Made by a program: the position numbers and the translations under genes. This document shows positions 24,210 through 31,635 of a stretch of 31,635 nucleotides of DNA, in pieces (position 1 is the stretch's first letter; every line of letters begins with the position of its first letter). The DNA comes from Verrucomicrobiota bacterium (GTDB lineage Bacteria > Verrucomicrobiota > Verrucomicrobiia > Opitutales > Opitutaceae), in assembly GCA_023446865.1 (NCBI GenBank), contig JAEXPL010000406.1:1-31635 (forward strand). Reading direction: 5' to 3'. Below the pieces are notes generated by a model, which saw only the letters and a list, made by a program, of their open reading frames with translations, was not told where the DNA came from and did no database searches.

Positions 24210-26351
24210 ATGCCTCGCGCCCGCAAATCCTCCAAGACGCCCAAGCCGTCGAAAACGCCGCCCGCCCCGCCCGCGCGGGCCCCGTTCTTCAACCGCGAGC
24301 TGAGCTGGCTGGCCTTCAATCGCCGCGTCCTCGAGCAGGCGTCCAACGAGCGCAATCCCCTCCTCGAACGCCTCAAGTTCCTCGCCATCGTCTCCTCCAA
24401 CCTCGACGAGTTCTTCGAGATCCGCGTCGCCGGCCTTATCCAGCAGGTCGATTCCGACATCCTCGAGCCCTCGCTCGACGGCCTCGGCGCCCGCGAACAG
24501 CTCCGCCGCATCCATCTGGTCGTGGCATCCCAAGTCGAGGCGCAATACCGTTGCTGGCACCGGCACCTCGTGCCCGCCCTCCGCCGCGAGCACATCGTCT
24601 TCAAGACCGCCACCGAGCTCACCCGCACAGAGCTCGCCTGGGTCCGCGCCTATTTCCGCGACCAGATCTACCCCGTTCTCACCCCGCTCGCCGTCGACGC
24701 CTCGCACCCCTTTCCCCAGCTCGGCAACAAGTCGCTCAATATCGTCGTCACCGTCGACAATCCCGCCACGCCCGAGGCCGAAGGCTTCCTCGCTGTCCTC
24801 CCCGTCCCGCGTATCCTGCCCCGCGTCGAGCGCATCCTCCCCGACGCCCGCGGCCCGCAGCGCTACCTGTTCCTCACCGAGATCATCAAGCTCTGCGCCG
24901 ACCAGCTCTTCTCCGGCTACCGCATCACCGGCGCCTACGCCTTCCGCGTCACCCGCAACAGCGACCTCTACATCGACGAGGAGGAAGCCGAGAACCTCCT
25001 CAAGCGCATCGAGGACGAACTGCGCAACCTCCGCCGCGGCGCCGCCGTCCGCCTCGAGATCGAGACCAGCGTCGACGATCGCACCTTCGAACGCCTCACC
25101 GACCACCTCGGCCTCGCCCGCGAATACGTCTTCCGCATCAACGGCCCGCTCAACCTCCTCCGCCTTTTCGGCGTCTCCGACCTCATCGACCGGCCCGACC
25201 TGAAGTACCCGCCGCTCACGCCCCACCCCGGCCCGCTCGCCCTCTCCGGCGAATCGACCTTCGCCGCCCTCGCCCAACGCGACATCCTCCTCCACCACCC
25301 CTACGACTCCTTCGACCCCGTCGTCGCCTTCGTCCAGCAGGCCGCCCGCGACCCGCACGTTTTCGCGATCAAGCAGACCCTGTATCGAACCAGCGGAGAC
25401 TCGCCTATCGTGCACGCCCTCATCGAGGCGGCGCAGAACGGCAAACAGGTCACCGCGCTCGTCGAGCTCAAGGCCCGCTTCGACGAGGCCAACAACATCC
25501 AGTGGGCCCGCCAGCTCGAGGAGGCCGGCGTGCACGTCGTCTACGGCGTCGTCGGCCTGAAGATCCACTGCAAGCTCTGCCTCGTCGTCCGCCACGAGGA
25601 GGAGGGCATGCGCCACTACGCACACCTCGGTACCGGCAACTACAACCCGAAGACGGCCCGCATCTACACCGACTTCAGCCTCTTCACCGCCCGCGACGCC
25701 CTCACCGCCGAGGTCGCCTACCTCTTCAACGTCCTCACCGGTTTCGTCCGCGAACCACGCTTCCGCCACCTGCTCGTCGCCCCCTACAACCTCCACGAGC
25801 AGATCCAGGCCCTCATCCTCAACGAGGCCGACGCCGCCCGCTGCGGCAAACCCTCGCGCATCATCGCCAAGATGAACAGCCTCGTCGACCGCGCCACCAT
25901 CGAGAGCCTCTACGCCGCCTCCCGCGCCGGCGTGTCGATCGACCTCATCGTCCGCGGCGTCTGCTGCCTTGTCCCCGGCGTTCCCGGCCTCAGCGAGAAC
26001 ATCCGTGTGCGCTCCATCGTCGGCCGCTTTCTCGAGCACGCCCGCGTCTTCTACTTCGAGAACCACGGCGGCGAACCCCGCGTCCTGCTCGGCAGTGCCG
26101 ACTGGATGCCCCGCAACTTCTTCCGCCGTGTCGAGGTCGTCTTCCCCCTCGCCGACCACGCCCTCCGCCAGCGTGTCCTGCAGGAGGTTCTCCAGATCCA
26201 ACTCCAAGATACCGAGAACGCCCGCGAGCTTCACACTGACGGCGAGTACGCCCCCGTCGCACGCGGCCCCGCCCAGCCCGCTCTCGCCTCGCAGGACCAT
26301 TTCCTCGCCGACGCCTCCCGCCGCCTCCTCCGCAACGACGGCGAAGGCTGA
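24210..26351 (+). CDS. ppk1: Polyphosphate kinase 1
   Basis: Reversibly polymerises the terminal phosphate of ATP into inorganic polyphosphate; usually membrane-associated in the cytosol. The 713-residue protein has the normal four-domain layout: N domain starting FFNRELSWLAFNRRVLEQA, the head domain (about 120-330), and two C domains. The autophosphorylated His is H453 in LKIHCKLCLV and the second catalytic His is H610 in LEHARVFYFEN; their spacing of 157 equals that of H435/H592 in the E. coli enzyme. Other markers are FAIKQTLYRTSGDSPIV, LVELKARFDEANNIQWA and GTGNYNPKTARIYTD. A Lys/Pro-rich tail of about 25 residues precedes the N domain. ATG 24210 is chosen; a TACCCT box 12 bases upstream could be a -10 element. 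No ppx gene is adjacent. Confidence 0.97.
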   Translation: MPRARKSSKTPKPSKTPPAPPARAPFFNRELSWLAFNRRVLEQASNERNPLLERLKFLAIVSSNLDEFFEIRVAGLIQQVDSDILEPSLDGLGAREQLRRIHLVVASQVEAQYRCWHRHLVPALRREHIVFKTATELTRTELAWVRAYFRDQIYPVLTPLAVDASHPFPQLGNKSLNIVVTVDNPATPEAEGFLAVLPVPRILPRVERILPDARGPQRYLFLTEIIKLCADQLFSGYRITGAYAFRVTRNSDLYIDEEEAENLLKRIEDELRNLRRGAAVRLEIETSVDDRTFERLTDHLGLAREYVFRINGPLNLLRLFGVSDLIDRPDLKYPPLTPHPGPLALSGESTFAALAQRDILLHHPYDSFDPVVAFVQQAARDPHVFAIKQTLYRTSGDSPIVHALIEAAQNGKQVTALVELKARFDEANNIQWARQLEEAGVHVVYGVVGLKIHCKLCLVVRHEEEGMRHYAHLGTGNYNPKTARIYTDFSLFTARDALTAEVAYLFNVLTGFVREPRFRHLLVAPYNLHEQIQALILNEADAARCGKPSRIIAKMNSLVDRATIESLYAASRAGVSIDLIVRGVCCLVPGVPGLSENIRVRSIVGRFLEHARVFYFENHGGEPRVLLGSADWMPRNFFRRVEVVFPLADHALRQRVLQEVLQIQLQDTENARELHTDGEYAPVARGPAQPALASQDHFLADASRRLLRNDGEG

Positions 26352-26500
26352 GTTTCGCTCCGCCCGTTCTCCGGGCACCGGCGCAGCGCTCGCGCATTTG
26401 CTTCACGCCGGCGGGTGGACCCCGCTTGCCCCAAGCGGGTCGAGGACGCCGCCCACGGCCGGCCGGAGCAACCATCGCACACCGCCTCCGTCCCGCGGCC

Positions 26501-26527
26501 CTTTGCTTCCTTCGTTGCCTTCTGTCG
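26501..26527 (+). repeat. Intergenic pyrimidine repeat, copy 2 (9-bp units)
   Basis: Three 9-base units, CTTTGCTTC then CTTCGTTGC then CTTCTGTCG, lie between ppk1 and the 814-aa gene. Copy 3 at 30575-30601 has the same last unit and the same 9-base phase. Both are followed by a CCGG-containing stretch. Confidence 0.7.
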
Positions 26528-26567
26528 CCTCCGGATTCCCGCATCGCGCCATCGGCCATCGCTGGTG

Positions 26568-26700
26568 TTGACGCCCGTCCTTAACCTCGTACCCGATGGC
26601 AAAGCACACGATCAGGCTGCGGAGTATTGATCCCGCCGACGAGACCCGGTAGGGTCCGCCTCGTCACCGTTTGCCCAGCCCGGTTGGGCAAGCCCCCCGC
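26568..26700 (+). promoter_or_regulatory. Candidate promoter and structured 5' leader
   Basis: A TTGACG box at 26568-26573 has only a weak -10 partner near 26590. Downstream are two stem-loops. The first pairs 26638-26643 with 26660-26665 (GACGAG/CTCGTC), with an inner ACCC/GGGT stem (26644-26647 with 26652-26655). The second pairs about 26670-26679 with 26683-26692 around TTGCCCA/TGGGCAA. I do not recognise a known riboswitch class. The structure could be an attenuator or a dispersed element. Confidence 0.3.
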
Positions 26701-26752
26701 AGGAACCCCGTTTACGCAGGAGACGCCGCGCCCTCGCGCCGCGCCACCCACG

Positions 26753-29197
26753 ATGCCCCGCTCGCGCCACTCGGCCGCCGAGCCGCGGGCCGGCCGAACG
26801 CCGGTCCCGGGTCGATCGCTTGTTCGCGCCCGCCTCGCGCCGTTCCTCTTCGTCGTTCTCTGGCTCACCACTGCGCTCCGCGCCGAGGTGCTGAGCTATC
26901 GCGGCACGCTCTCCCTTGAGTGGGGCCGCGTGGAGTTCGTTGAAAACGGCACTCCTGTCTCCGAGGACTCCTGGTTCACGCTCACCCCGCCCACCTTCGC
27001 CGACTCCGCGCTGCCGGCCCCCTTGGCAACGCAACTTCGCGAATGCTTCGAGGTCGCCGCGGCCACCGCCCACGGCGCCAAGGTCTGGCGTATCCACCCC
27101 AACCTCAGTTCCGACCTCCGAACCCGCGCTCTCGCGATGGGCTGCGTGCAGGCCGGCGGCGTCGAACTTGCCCTCACGAACTCGCCGCCCGCGCCCGAGC
27201 CCCCCAACGCGGGCGCCACCATGGAGTGGCCGTTTCGCCTCCGCTGCGAACCCGTCACTATCCCGCCGCTTCAAACTCAACCTCCGCTCGAACTCATCCT
27301 CCTCATCGACGAAATCCCCGCCGGCGAGGCGTGGGAGATTCCGCTCGCGACCGCCATCGCCGTCGCCGCAACCGACACCGGCTCAATCCTCGCCACCGCG
27401 GAACTGGAGCGGGTGCGGAGTTGCGCCAAGTGGGCGCGCCTCTTCCTCGTCGCCCGCGCGACGCTTCACGAAGGCGGCCCCGCGCCCACGATCAGAGCCA
27501 CGCCGTCACCGGAACACTTCGCCCGCCCGCTCGCCTACGGGCTGCGCGTGCTGCTCGCCGCCGCCGAGGCGCTCGGCCCGGACCGCGCCTTCACGGATGA
27601 CCACGGCACCGCTCTCCGCCGCGCCATCGAACCCGGCGGCGCTGCCGCGTTTGCGGGCAGCCACCGTTGGTTTCCGGAACCGGATCTTTCGCGCAACGAA
27701 CTCTGTGTCACTGCGGCGGAGACAGACACCGCGCCAACCGAACTCGTCCGCGTCAGCCATCCCACCACGGGCGCCGCTTTCACCGTCGCCCGCGTGCTGC
27801 CGCGCGACGAATGGGTGGTCCGCATCGGCCCGTTCCGCCGCATCGCGGCGCCGACCGCGCACGTCGCCTTCGTCGCCGGCAAGGCGCAAACGCACCCGGT
27901 GGCGGAACTCCCGACAGTCCTCGCCGATCGCCCCGACGAACTCCGACGCTACGAGACCGCCATCGCCGCGCTCGACCAGCAACTCGCCGCCGCCGTCGCG
28001 GCCGGAGCCACCGCTGAGTTTTTCTGGCTCCCCACCGTCGCACGTCAGCACGCCGAGTCGGTGCGCGCGATCGAGCGGCTCCGTTTCGTCGCCAACACCA
28101 CCGCCACGTTCCGCGACAACCGGATCGAGTACGCCGCCACCTTCGCGCCCGCCCCGGTCAGCGCCAAGCTCGGTGCCACCTACAACCCCGAGCACCAACT
28201 CGGCGCCAACGCCGAGGCCTCCTGGTCCGGTCTCCTCCGCGCCGGCGATACGTTCACGCTCACCGCCACCGTCGCGAACCACGCGGCCGATGGCTCGCTC
28301 CGCTACGCGCTGCCGCTCGGCCGCAGCGACGACCGCAAGACCACGCACGCGTTCGAACTCGCCGCCGAAGCAGGCCAGGACGACCGCTTTCGCCTCGGCG
28401 GACTGAGTGCTGAGCCCTTTCACCACCGCGTCGAGTCCGCCGCGCTCGAGCACGTTCTCACGCGCCAGTTTCCCCACTGGGCGCTCACCCTGCGGCACGC
28501 CGTGATCGTCGAGTCGCACCGCCTCACCGCGCCGGGCTCCGCCGCGCCTTTGCGCGAGCACGGCCTGGTCCTTCGACAGAAACAGGAATGGCGCCGACGC
28601 CCCGCCACCGCGCGGGATGGTCCCGTTGTCTGGGACCACACCGTGCACACGACGATCGAATACGGCCCGCGCTCCGGCTGGGACCGCGCCTTTGGTCGCT
28701 TTGATCTCGGCGCCACGACCACCGTCGCTTTCGGCGGCGCCAACCGCGACGCGATGTACGTCCGCCTGCTTGCATCCACCGGCTGCGCCACCGGCACGCC
28801 ACCGGCCGCGCTCGCCTTCCGTTGCGGCGACGCCGATCGTTTCTTCGGTCTCGAGCCGGGCGAGTTCAGCGGCCGCTCCTACGTGCACAGCCGCCTCGAG
28901 TACGGCTACAGCCTCGCCCGCCCGCTGGGCCGGCTCTTCACGGACTCCGCCGGTGCGCCCGCCATCCCCGAGGCGCTCGCCGGCCTCCACCTCGTCGCCG
29001 TCGCCGAAGGCGGCCGCCTCGCCACCGCGCGCGGCTACCACGTGTGGCGCGCCGACGCCGAGTCGCTCTCCTCATTCGGTTTGCTCCTTGAGAAGGCCTC
29101 GCCCGACGGCACCGGCCTGCGCCTCGGCTACGCGTGGTCGCCCGAGGGCCGCCGCGACCGCGGCCGCTTCTTCACCTCTCTCCGTTTCAGCTTCTAG
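26753..29197 (+). CDS. Exported beta-rich protein, possible outer-membrane barrel, 814 aa
   Basis: No family recognised with confidence. The N-terminus has a basic segment and a hydrophobic stretch (LAPFLFVVLWLTTALRA, about 28-45), fitting a signal peptide with cleavage after LRA. Residues 45-450 are mixed alpha/beta. From about 460 to the end the sequence shows repeated 10-14-residue amphipathic strands with short polar turns (for example GANAEASWSGLLRAGDTFTL), the residue pattern of a transmembrane beta barrel, and the last residue is Phe (FFTSLRFSF), as in many outer-membrane proteins. The piece RFFGLEPGEFSGRSYVHSRL is faintly like the RGY region of Omp85/TpsB barrels. No POTRA domain is evident. 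The ATG 26753 was chosen just before the signal; the frame is open from 26627. A beta-rich partner gene follows after 26 bases. Confidence 0.7.
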   Translation: MPRSRHSAAEPRAGRTPVPGRSLVRARLAPFLFVVLWLTTALRAEVLSYRGTLSLEWGRVEFVENGTPVSEDSWFTLTPPTFADSALPAPLATQLRECFEVAAATAHGAKVWRIHPNLSSDLRTRALAMGCVQAGGVELALTNSPPAPEPPNAGATMEWPFRLRCEPVTIPPLQTQPPLELILLIDEIPAGEAWEIPLATAIAVAATDTGSILATAELERVRSCAKWARLFLVARATLHEGGPAPTIRATPSPEHFARPLAYGLRVLLAAAEALGPDRAFTDDHGTALRRAIEPGGAAAFAGSHRWFPEPDLSRNELCVTAAETDTAPTELVRVSHPTTGAAFTVARVLPRDEWVVRIGPFRRIAAPTAHVAFVAGKAQTHPVAELPTVLADRPDELRRYETAIAALDQQLAAAVAAGATAEFFWLPTVARQHAESVRAIERLRFVANTTATFRDNRIEYAATFAPAPVSAKLGATYNPEHQLGANAEASWSGLLRAGDTFTLTATVANHAADGSLRYALPLGRSDDRKTTHAFELAAEAGQDDRFRLGGLSAEPFHHRVESAALEHVLTRQFPHWALTLRHAVIVESHRLTAPGSAAPLREHGLVLRQKQEWRRRPATARDGPVVWDHTVHTTIEYGPRSGWDRAFGRFDLGATTTVAFGGANRDAMYVRLLASTGCATGTPPAALAFRCGDADRFFGLEPGEFSGRSYVHSRLEYGYSLARPLGRLFTDSAGAPAIPEALAGLHLVAVAEGGRLATARGYHVWRADAESLSSFGLLLEKASPDGTGLRLGYAWSPEGRRDRGRFFTSLRFSF

Positions 29198-29223
29198 TCA
29201 CCTCAACCTGAACACCTCCAGCC

Positions 29224-30462
29224 ATGGCCACCACGCTCGATGTCACCGCCGACAACCGCCGGCTTCGTTTCTCCGACAACTTCCGCGTCCAGGAAATCGG
29301 ACCTGACAACACCGTCGCGCAGGAGACGGACTGGGAGAGCCTCTCCGGCGAGAAGGAGAACGAGCTCAGTTTCCGTTTCCCCGGCGAAACCCGCACCAGC
29401 CTCGCCGCGAAATACGGCTTCACCGCCCGCAACCAGCTCACCGTCCAGATCGTCGCCCAGCCCGGCGTGCCCGCCGCCTCCGCCGTGTGGACGCTCCCGG
29501 GCAAGATCCTCGTCGATGACGTCGAGGATCTCGAATACGCTCTGCTCGACGACGCGGGCGCCCTCACCGGCCGGAAGCTCTTCGTCTACGCCAGGCTCGA
29601 TTTTCCCGAGGGCTACGCGAAGCTCCGGGTCACTTTCCCCGACGGGTCCGCGGCGTTCATCACCGGCAGCAACCGCGAGCGCAGCCTCGCCGCCAGCGAG
29701 TACCAGTCCGGCGGCGACCTCGCCCGCGACCTGCTCGCCTTCCGCGCCGTCACCCGCAACACGGTCGACGGCGAGGACGAGGACATGCCCGCCGACGTGA
29801 AGTTCTACGGCCGTTGGGACCTCCACCAGAACGCGCTGGTCTTCGTCACGCGTTACGACAACTCGGCCGCCAACCCTGTCGCCTACCTCGCGCTCGGCGG
29901 CCAGATCAAGGGAACCAACTTCGGCCTCGTCCTCGAGCAGGACGGCACCGCCGCGCTCCAGATCGCCGGACGCTACGCATGGAACAAGAACACCCTCGCC
30001 TGGGACCTCCAGGTCGGGCACTCGAAATCCGCCGGGCTCGAGGCGCGGCTCGGCGCCGAGGCGAGATTCGTGGGCCAGCGTGGCACCCTCACGCTCAAGG
30101 GCGGCGCAACCCTCAAGAAGGGCGCGCAGACCACCGCCCTCACCTTCGACCTCAAACTCACCTACGCCGCAGAGAACCGGAACCTCGTCTTCACGATGAC
30201 CGGCGACGGCGCCGGTTACCCGGTCCAGCTCAGCGGCGACTTCAAGATCCGCAACGGCAGTGTGACCTTCGCGATCTCCGCGATCGACAAGGACGGAAAG
30301 AAAGAGCTCCGCGGCACGGTCGGGTTCGGCACCTACACCCGCAACTCCGAGCTCAAGCTCGCTCTCGAGGCCGTCCTCGGCCGCAACGGCCTCACGCTCA
30401 AGGCCAACCTCGAGTTCCGCTTCTTCTGGGGCCCCACCGGCCCGGTCGCCCAGCTCCCGTAG
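29224..30462 (+). CDS. Beta-rich hypothetical protein lacking a signal peptide, 412 aa
   Basis: No family recognised. The protein starts MATTLDVTADNRRLRFSDN with no hydrophobic signal and contains no cysteine or membrane helix that I can see. From about 195 onward nearly every segment is an amphipathic strand of 8-12 residues followed by an NG, DG or KK turn: NALVFVTRYDNS, VAYLALGGQI, FGLVLEQDGTAALQIAGRYA, LAWDLQVGHSK, GTLTLKGGATLKKG, LTFDLKLTYA, GSVTFAISAIDKDG, LKANLEFRFFWG. This suggests a beta barrel, beta solenoid or long sheet. It is 26 bases after the 814-aa gene in the same direction and probably cotranscribed. Lack of a signal peptide is odd for a barrel, so it may be cytosolic, exported by another route, or a binding partner of the upstream protein. 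Confidence 0.7.
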   Translation: MATTLDVTADNRRLRFSDNFRVQEIGPDNTVAQETDWESLSGEKENELSFRFPGETRTSLAAKYGFTARNQLTVQIVAQPGVPAASAVWTLPGKILVDDVEDLEYALLDDAGALTGRKLFVYARLDFPEGYAKLRVTFPDGSAAFITGSNRERSLAASEYQSGGDLARDLLAFRAVTRNTVDGEDEDMPADVKFYGRWDLHQNALVFVTRYDNSAANPVAYLALGGQIKGTNFGLVLEQDGTAALQIAGRYAWNKNTLAWDLQVGHSKSAGLEARLGAEARFVGQRGTLTLKGGATLKKGAQTTALTFDLKLTYAAENRNLVFTMTGDGAGYPVQLSGDFKIRNGSVTFAISAIDKDGKKELRGTVGFGTYTRNSELKLALEAVLGRNGLTLKANLEFRFFWGPTGPVAQLP

Positions 30463-30656
30463 TCCGGTGTCCGGTCCAGCCGCGTACCCACTGGAACGCG
30501 GCGAGCGAGGCCGCAGGCCGACCCCACCGGTCACCGGGTGTCGGGCGTAAAGCCCAACCCGCCATCCGAAGGGCCTTCGTTCTCTTCGTTATCTTCTGTC
30601 GTCCGGTTTCCGGTCACCGTCTACAGTCCACCGGCAACCGGTAACCGGTCCACCGC
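30463..30656. repeat. Composite intergenic region with heptad CCGGTNN repeats
   Basis: The gap between convergent genes is built of short repeats. CCGGTNN 7-base units occur as a pair at 30464-30477, a pair at 30603-30616 and a triplet at 30631-30651. A small hairpin GGGC/GCCC with loop GTAAA lies at 30543-30555 and may act as a weak terminator. Pyrimidine repeat copy 3 occupies 30575-30601. No gene is supported. Confidence 0.6.
30575..30601 (+). repeat. Intergenic pyrimidine repeat, copy 3 (9-bp units)
   Basis: Three in-phase 9-base units, CTTCGTTCT then CTTCGTTAT then CTTCTGTCG, lie 113 bases after the 412-aa gene. They match copy 2 at most positions, in the same orientation, so the two copies bracket the two-gene block 26753-30462. 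Confidence 0.75.
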
Positions 30657-31547
30657 TCACAGCGCCCACTGGGGCCATGCCTTGCGCACATAGGCGTGCG
30701 CGGCCACGAGCAGGTCGGCGACCAGCGGCCCCGGTTCGCCGAGCCAAAGCGCCGCGATCTCCAGCGCCTCAAAATCCTCCAGCGGCAGCGCCCGCACCCG
30801 CGGATCCTGTTTCCCGCCGGGCAGGGCGATGTTGAGGCCGATCCCGCCGCCCGCGGCCACGTAGGCCGTCACCGCCTCGAGCGAACTCGCCTCGACCGCC
30901 GTAGGCCAGCGCACGCCCTTCCGCTGCAACCCGCGCCGAAAACGCCGCACCGCACTCTCCGTCTCCGGCAACGCGATCAGCGGCTCCTCCACCTTGCGCT
31001 GCCGCCAGAACTCCGTCGCCGTTTTCCACGACGACTTCTTCGGCACCTGCAGGACCAGCGGCACGCGCATCAGCGGAGCGGAGCGCACCCGACGCGGCGG
31101 CTTCCGGTCCAGCGGCGTCACCGCCAGGTCGATGCTCCGCTCCAGCAGCCATGTCTCGAGCTCGCCCTGGAAACCCGAGCGCAATGTCACGCGCAGGCGT
31201 TTCTCCCGCTTCCGCACCTGCTCGAGCACAGTCGGCAGGTGACACCGCAGCGCCAGCTCCGCCGCCCCGATCCGCAGCACCGGCGTCGCCTGTTCGCACA
31301 GCCGCGCCTCGATGCCCGCCAACCCGCCGAAGAACGGCTCGACGAAAGCAAACAGTTCCGCGCCCGCCGCGGTGAGCCTGAAGGGGCTGCGCTCGAACAA
31401 CCGCGTGCCAACCGCGCGCTCCAACGCCGCCACCTGCCCGCTCACCGCCGGTTGTTGGATACCGTACGGGATCCGCTTCACCGCGCGGCTGATCCCGCCG
31501 GCCCGCGCCACGTGGTAGAACAACTCGAGGTGATGGATGTTGAGCAC
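30657..31547 (-). CDS. LysR family transcriptional regulator
   Basis: A 296-residue LysR-type regulator. The N-terminal winged helix-turn-helix is clear: NIHHLELFYHVARAGGISRA, QQPAVSGQVAALERAVGTRLFERS and LTAAGAELF. A periplasmic-binding-protein-like effector domain spans about 90-296, with LRIGAAELALRCHLP, IDLAVTPLDRKPPRR and YVAAGGGIGLNIALPGG. The GTG at 31547 (reading LNIHHLELF) is chosen because LysR homology starts there; the frame runs on to 31622 through Arg/Gly-rich non-conserved residues. The purine-rich segment upstream (GGATCGGGGGC) is the only hint of a ribosome-binding site in the window. LysR genes usually regulate a divergent neighbour, which would lie beyond the window's right edge. 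Target and effector unknown. Confidence 0.9.
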   Translation of the reverse strand: MLNIHHLELFYHVARAGGISRAVKRIPYGIQQPAVSGQVAALERAVGTRLFERSPFRLTAAGAELFAFVEPFFGGLAGIEARLCEQATPVLRIGAAELALRCHLPTVLEQVRKREKRLRVTLRSGFQGELETWLLERSIDLAVTPLDRKPPRRVRSAPLMRVPLVLQVPKKSSWKTATEFWRQRKVEEPLIALPETESAVRRFRRGLQRKGVRWPTAVEASSLEAVTAYVAAGGGIGLNIALPGGKQDPRVRALPLEDFEALEIAALWLGEPGPLVADLLVAAHAYVRKAWPQWAL

Positions 31548-31635
31548 GCCCCCGATCCTGCGCCCTCCGCCCCGCGTCTGGCAACCCCGCCGCGCCCCCA
31601 TCCTCCGCCGCCCCGCGACCAAATAAGTCCACGAC

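Larger units (their letters stand above)
26352..26752. other. Gene-free region holding a repeat, hairpins and a possible leader
   Basis: No convincing gene lies in these 401 bases. After the ppk1 stop comes a weak hairpin (26362-26376). Next is an 8-bp hairpin CCCGCTTG/CAAGCGGG with a 3-base loop (26421-26439) in a block that reads like a dispersed intergenic element. The pyrimidine repeat follows at 26501-26527, then a TTGACG box at 26568-26573. An 18-codon open frame starts at 26596 (MAKHTIRLRSIDPADETR). Two further stem-loops precede the next gene. Confidence 0.6.

Noticed and set aside
24117..26378. 753-codon minus-strand open frame opposite ppk1
   Set aside because: The translation is low-complexity (Val, Asp, Glu, Gly) and is the complement of a clearly conserved ppk1. 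GC-rich genes commonly give such shadows.

Overview
The window is very GC-rich, densely coded, and looks like one contiguous piece of chromosome from an aerobic or facultative heterotroph of the Verrucomicrobiota, most likely Opitutaceae. This placement is inferred from gene content and style: a PEP-CTERM anchored protein, a GxxExxY protein, zinc-free L31/L36 ribosomal proteins, a PA14-containing GH3 enzyme, an orphan GspF, and an almost complete lack of Shine-Dalgarno sequences. No rRNA, tRNA, CRISPR array, phage or transposase gene was found.

Layout. 1-3531: an exported GH3 beta-glycosidase with a PA14 insert (+) converges on a cytosolic GH130 phosphorylase/mannosidase (-), with a perfect hairpin between them. 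3735-6569: a CPBP (CAAX-like) membrane protease with a large helical-repeat insert and a small unknown protein. 6624-7072: a minus-strand rpmJ-rpmE operon of C-minus L36 and type B L31 with a classic terminator. 7281-10354: a plus-strand run of PEP-CTERM protein, Nif3-like protein, aroQ, a NusG/RfaH paralogue and a YciA-type thioesterase. 10375-13155: minus-strand GspF/PilC and a phytoene-desaturase-like FAD oxidoreductase. 13372-15066: a REC-HDOD regulator. 15203-17692: a minus-strand operon maf, TonB-like, RluA-type pseudouridine synthase, the last two joined by a GTGA overlap. 17951-23317: glutamine-dependent nadE, a GxxExxY gene inside 30-bp inverted repeats, hemL, a DUF1287 protein and a sulfatase-fold protein lacking its catalytic residues. 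23416-23997: a secreted unknown (-). 24210-26351: ppk1. 26753-30462: a two-gene block of unknown function (an exported beta-rich protein that may be an outer-membrane barrel, plus a signal-less beta-rich partner), bracketed by copies of a 27-bp pyrimidine repeat. 30657-31547: a LysR regulator (-).

Most genes are housekeeping (NAD, heme, shikimate and polyphosphate metabolism, ribosome, envelope). The unusual material is in the spaces and in altered enzymes: the inverted-repeat GxxExxY cassette, three copies of a 9-bp-periodic intergenic repeat, the predicted pseudo-sulfatase, a response regulator with Glu in place of the phosphorylated Asp, the unassigned barrel/partner pair, and Shine-Dalgarno-free starts with a CC-ATG bias.
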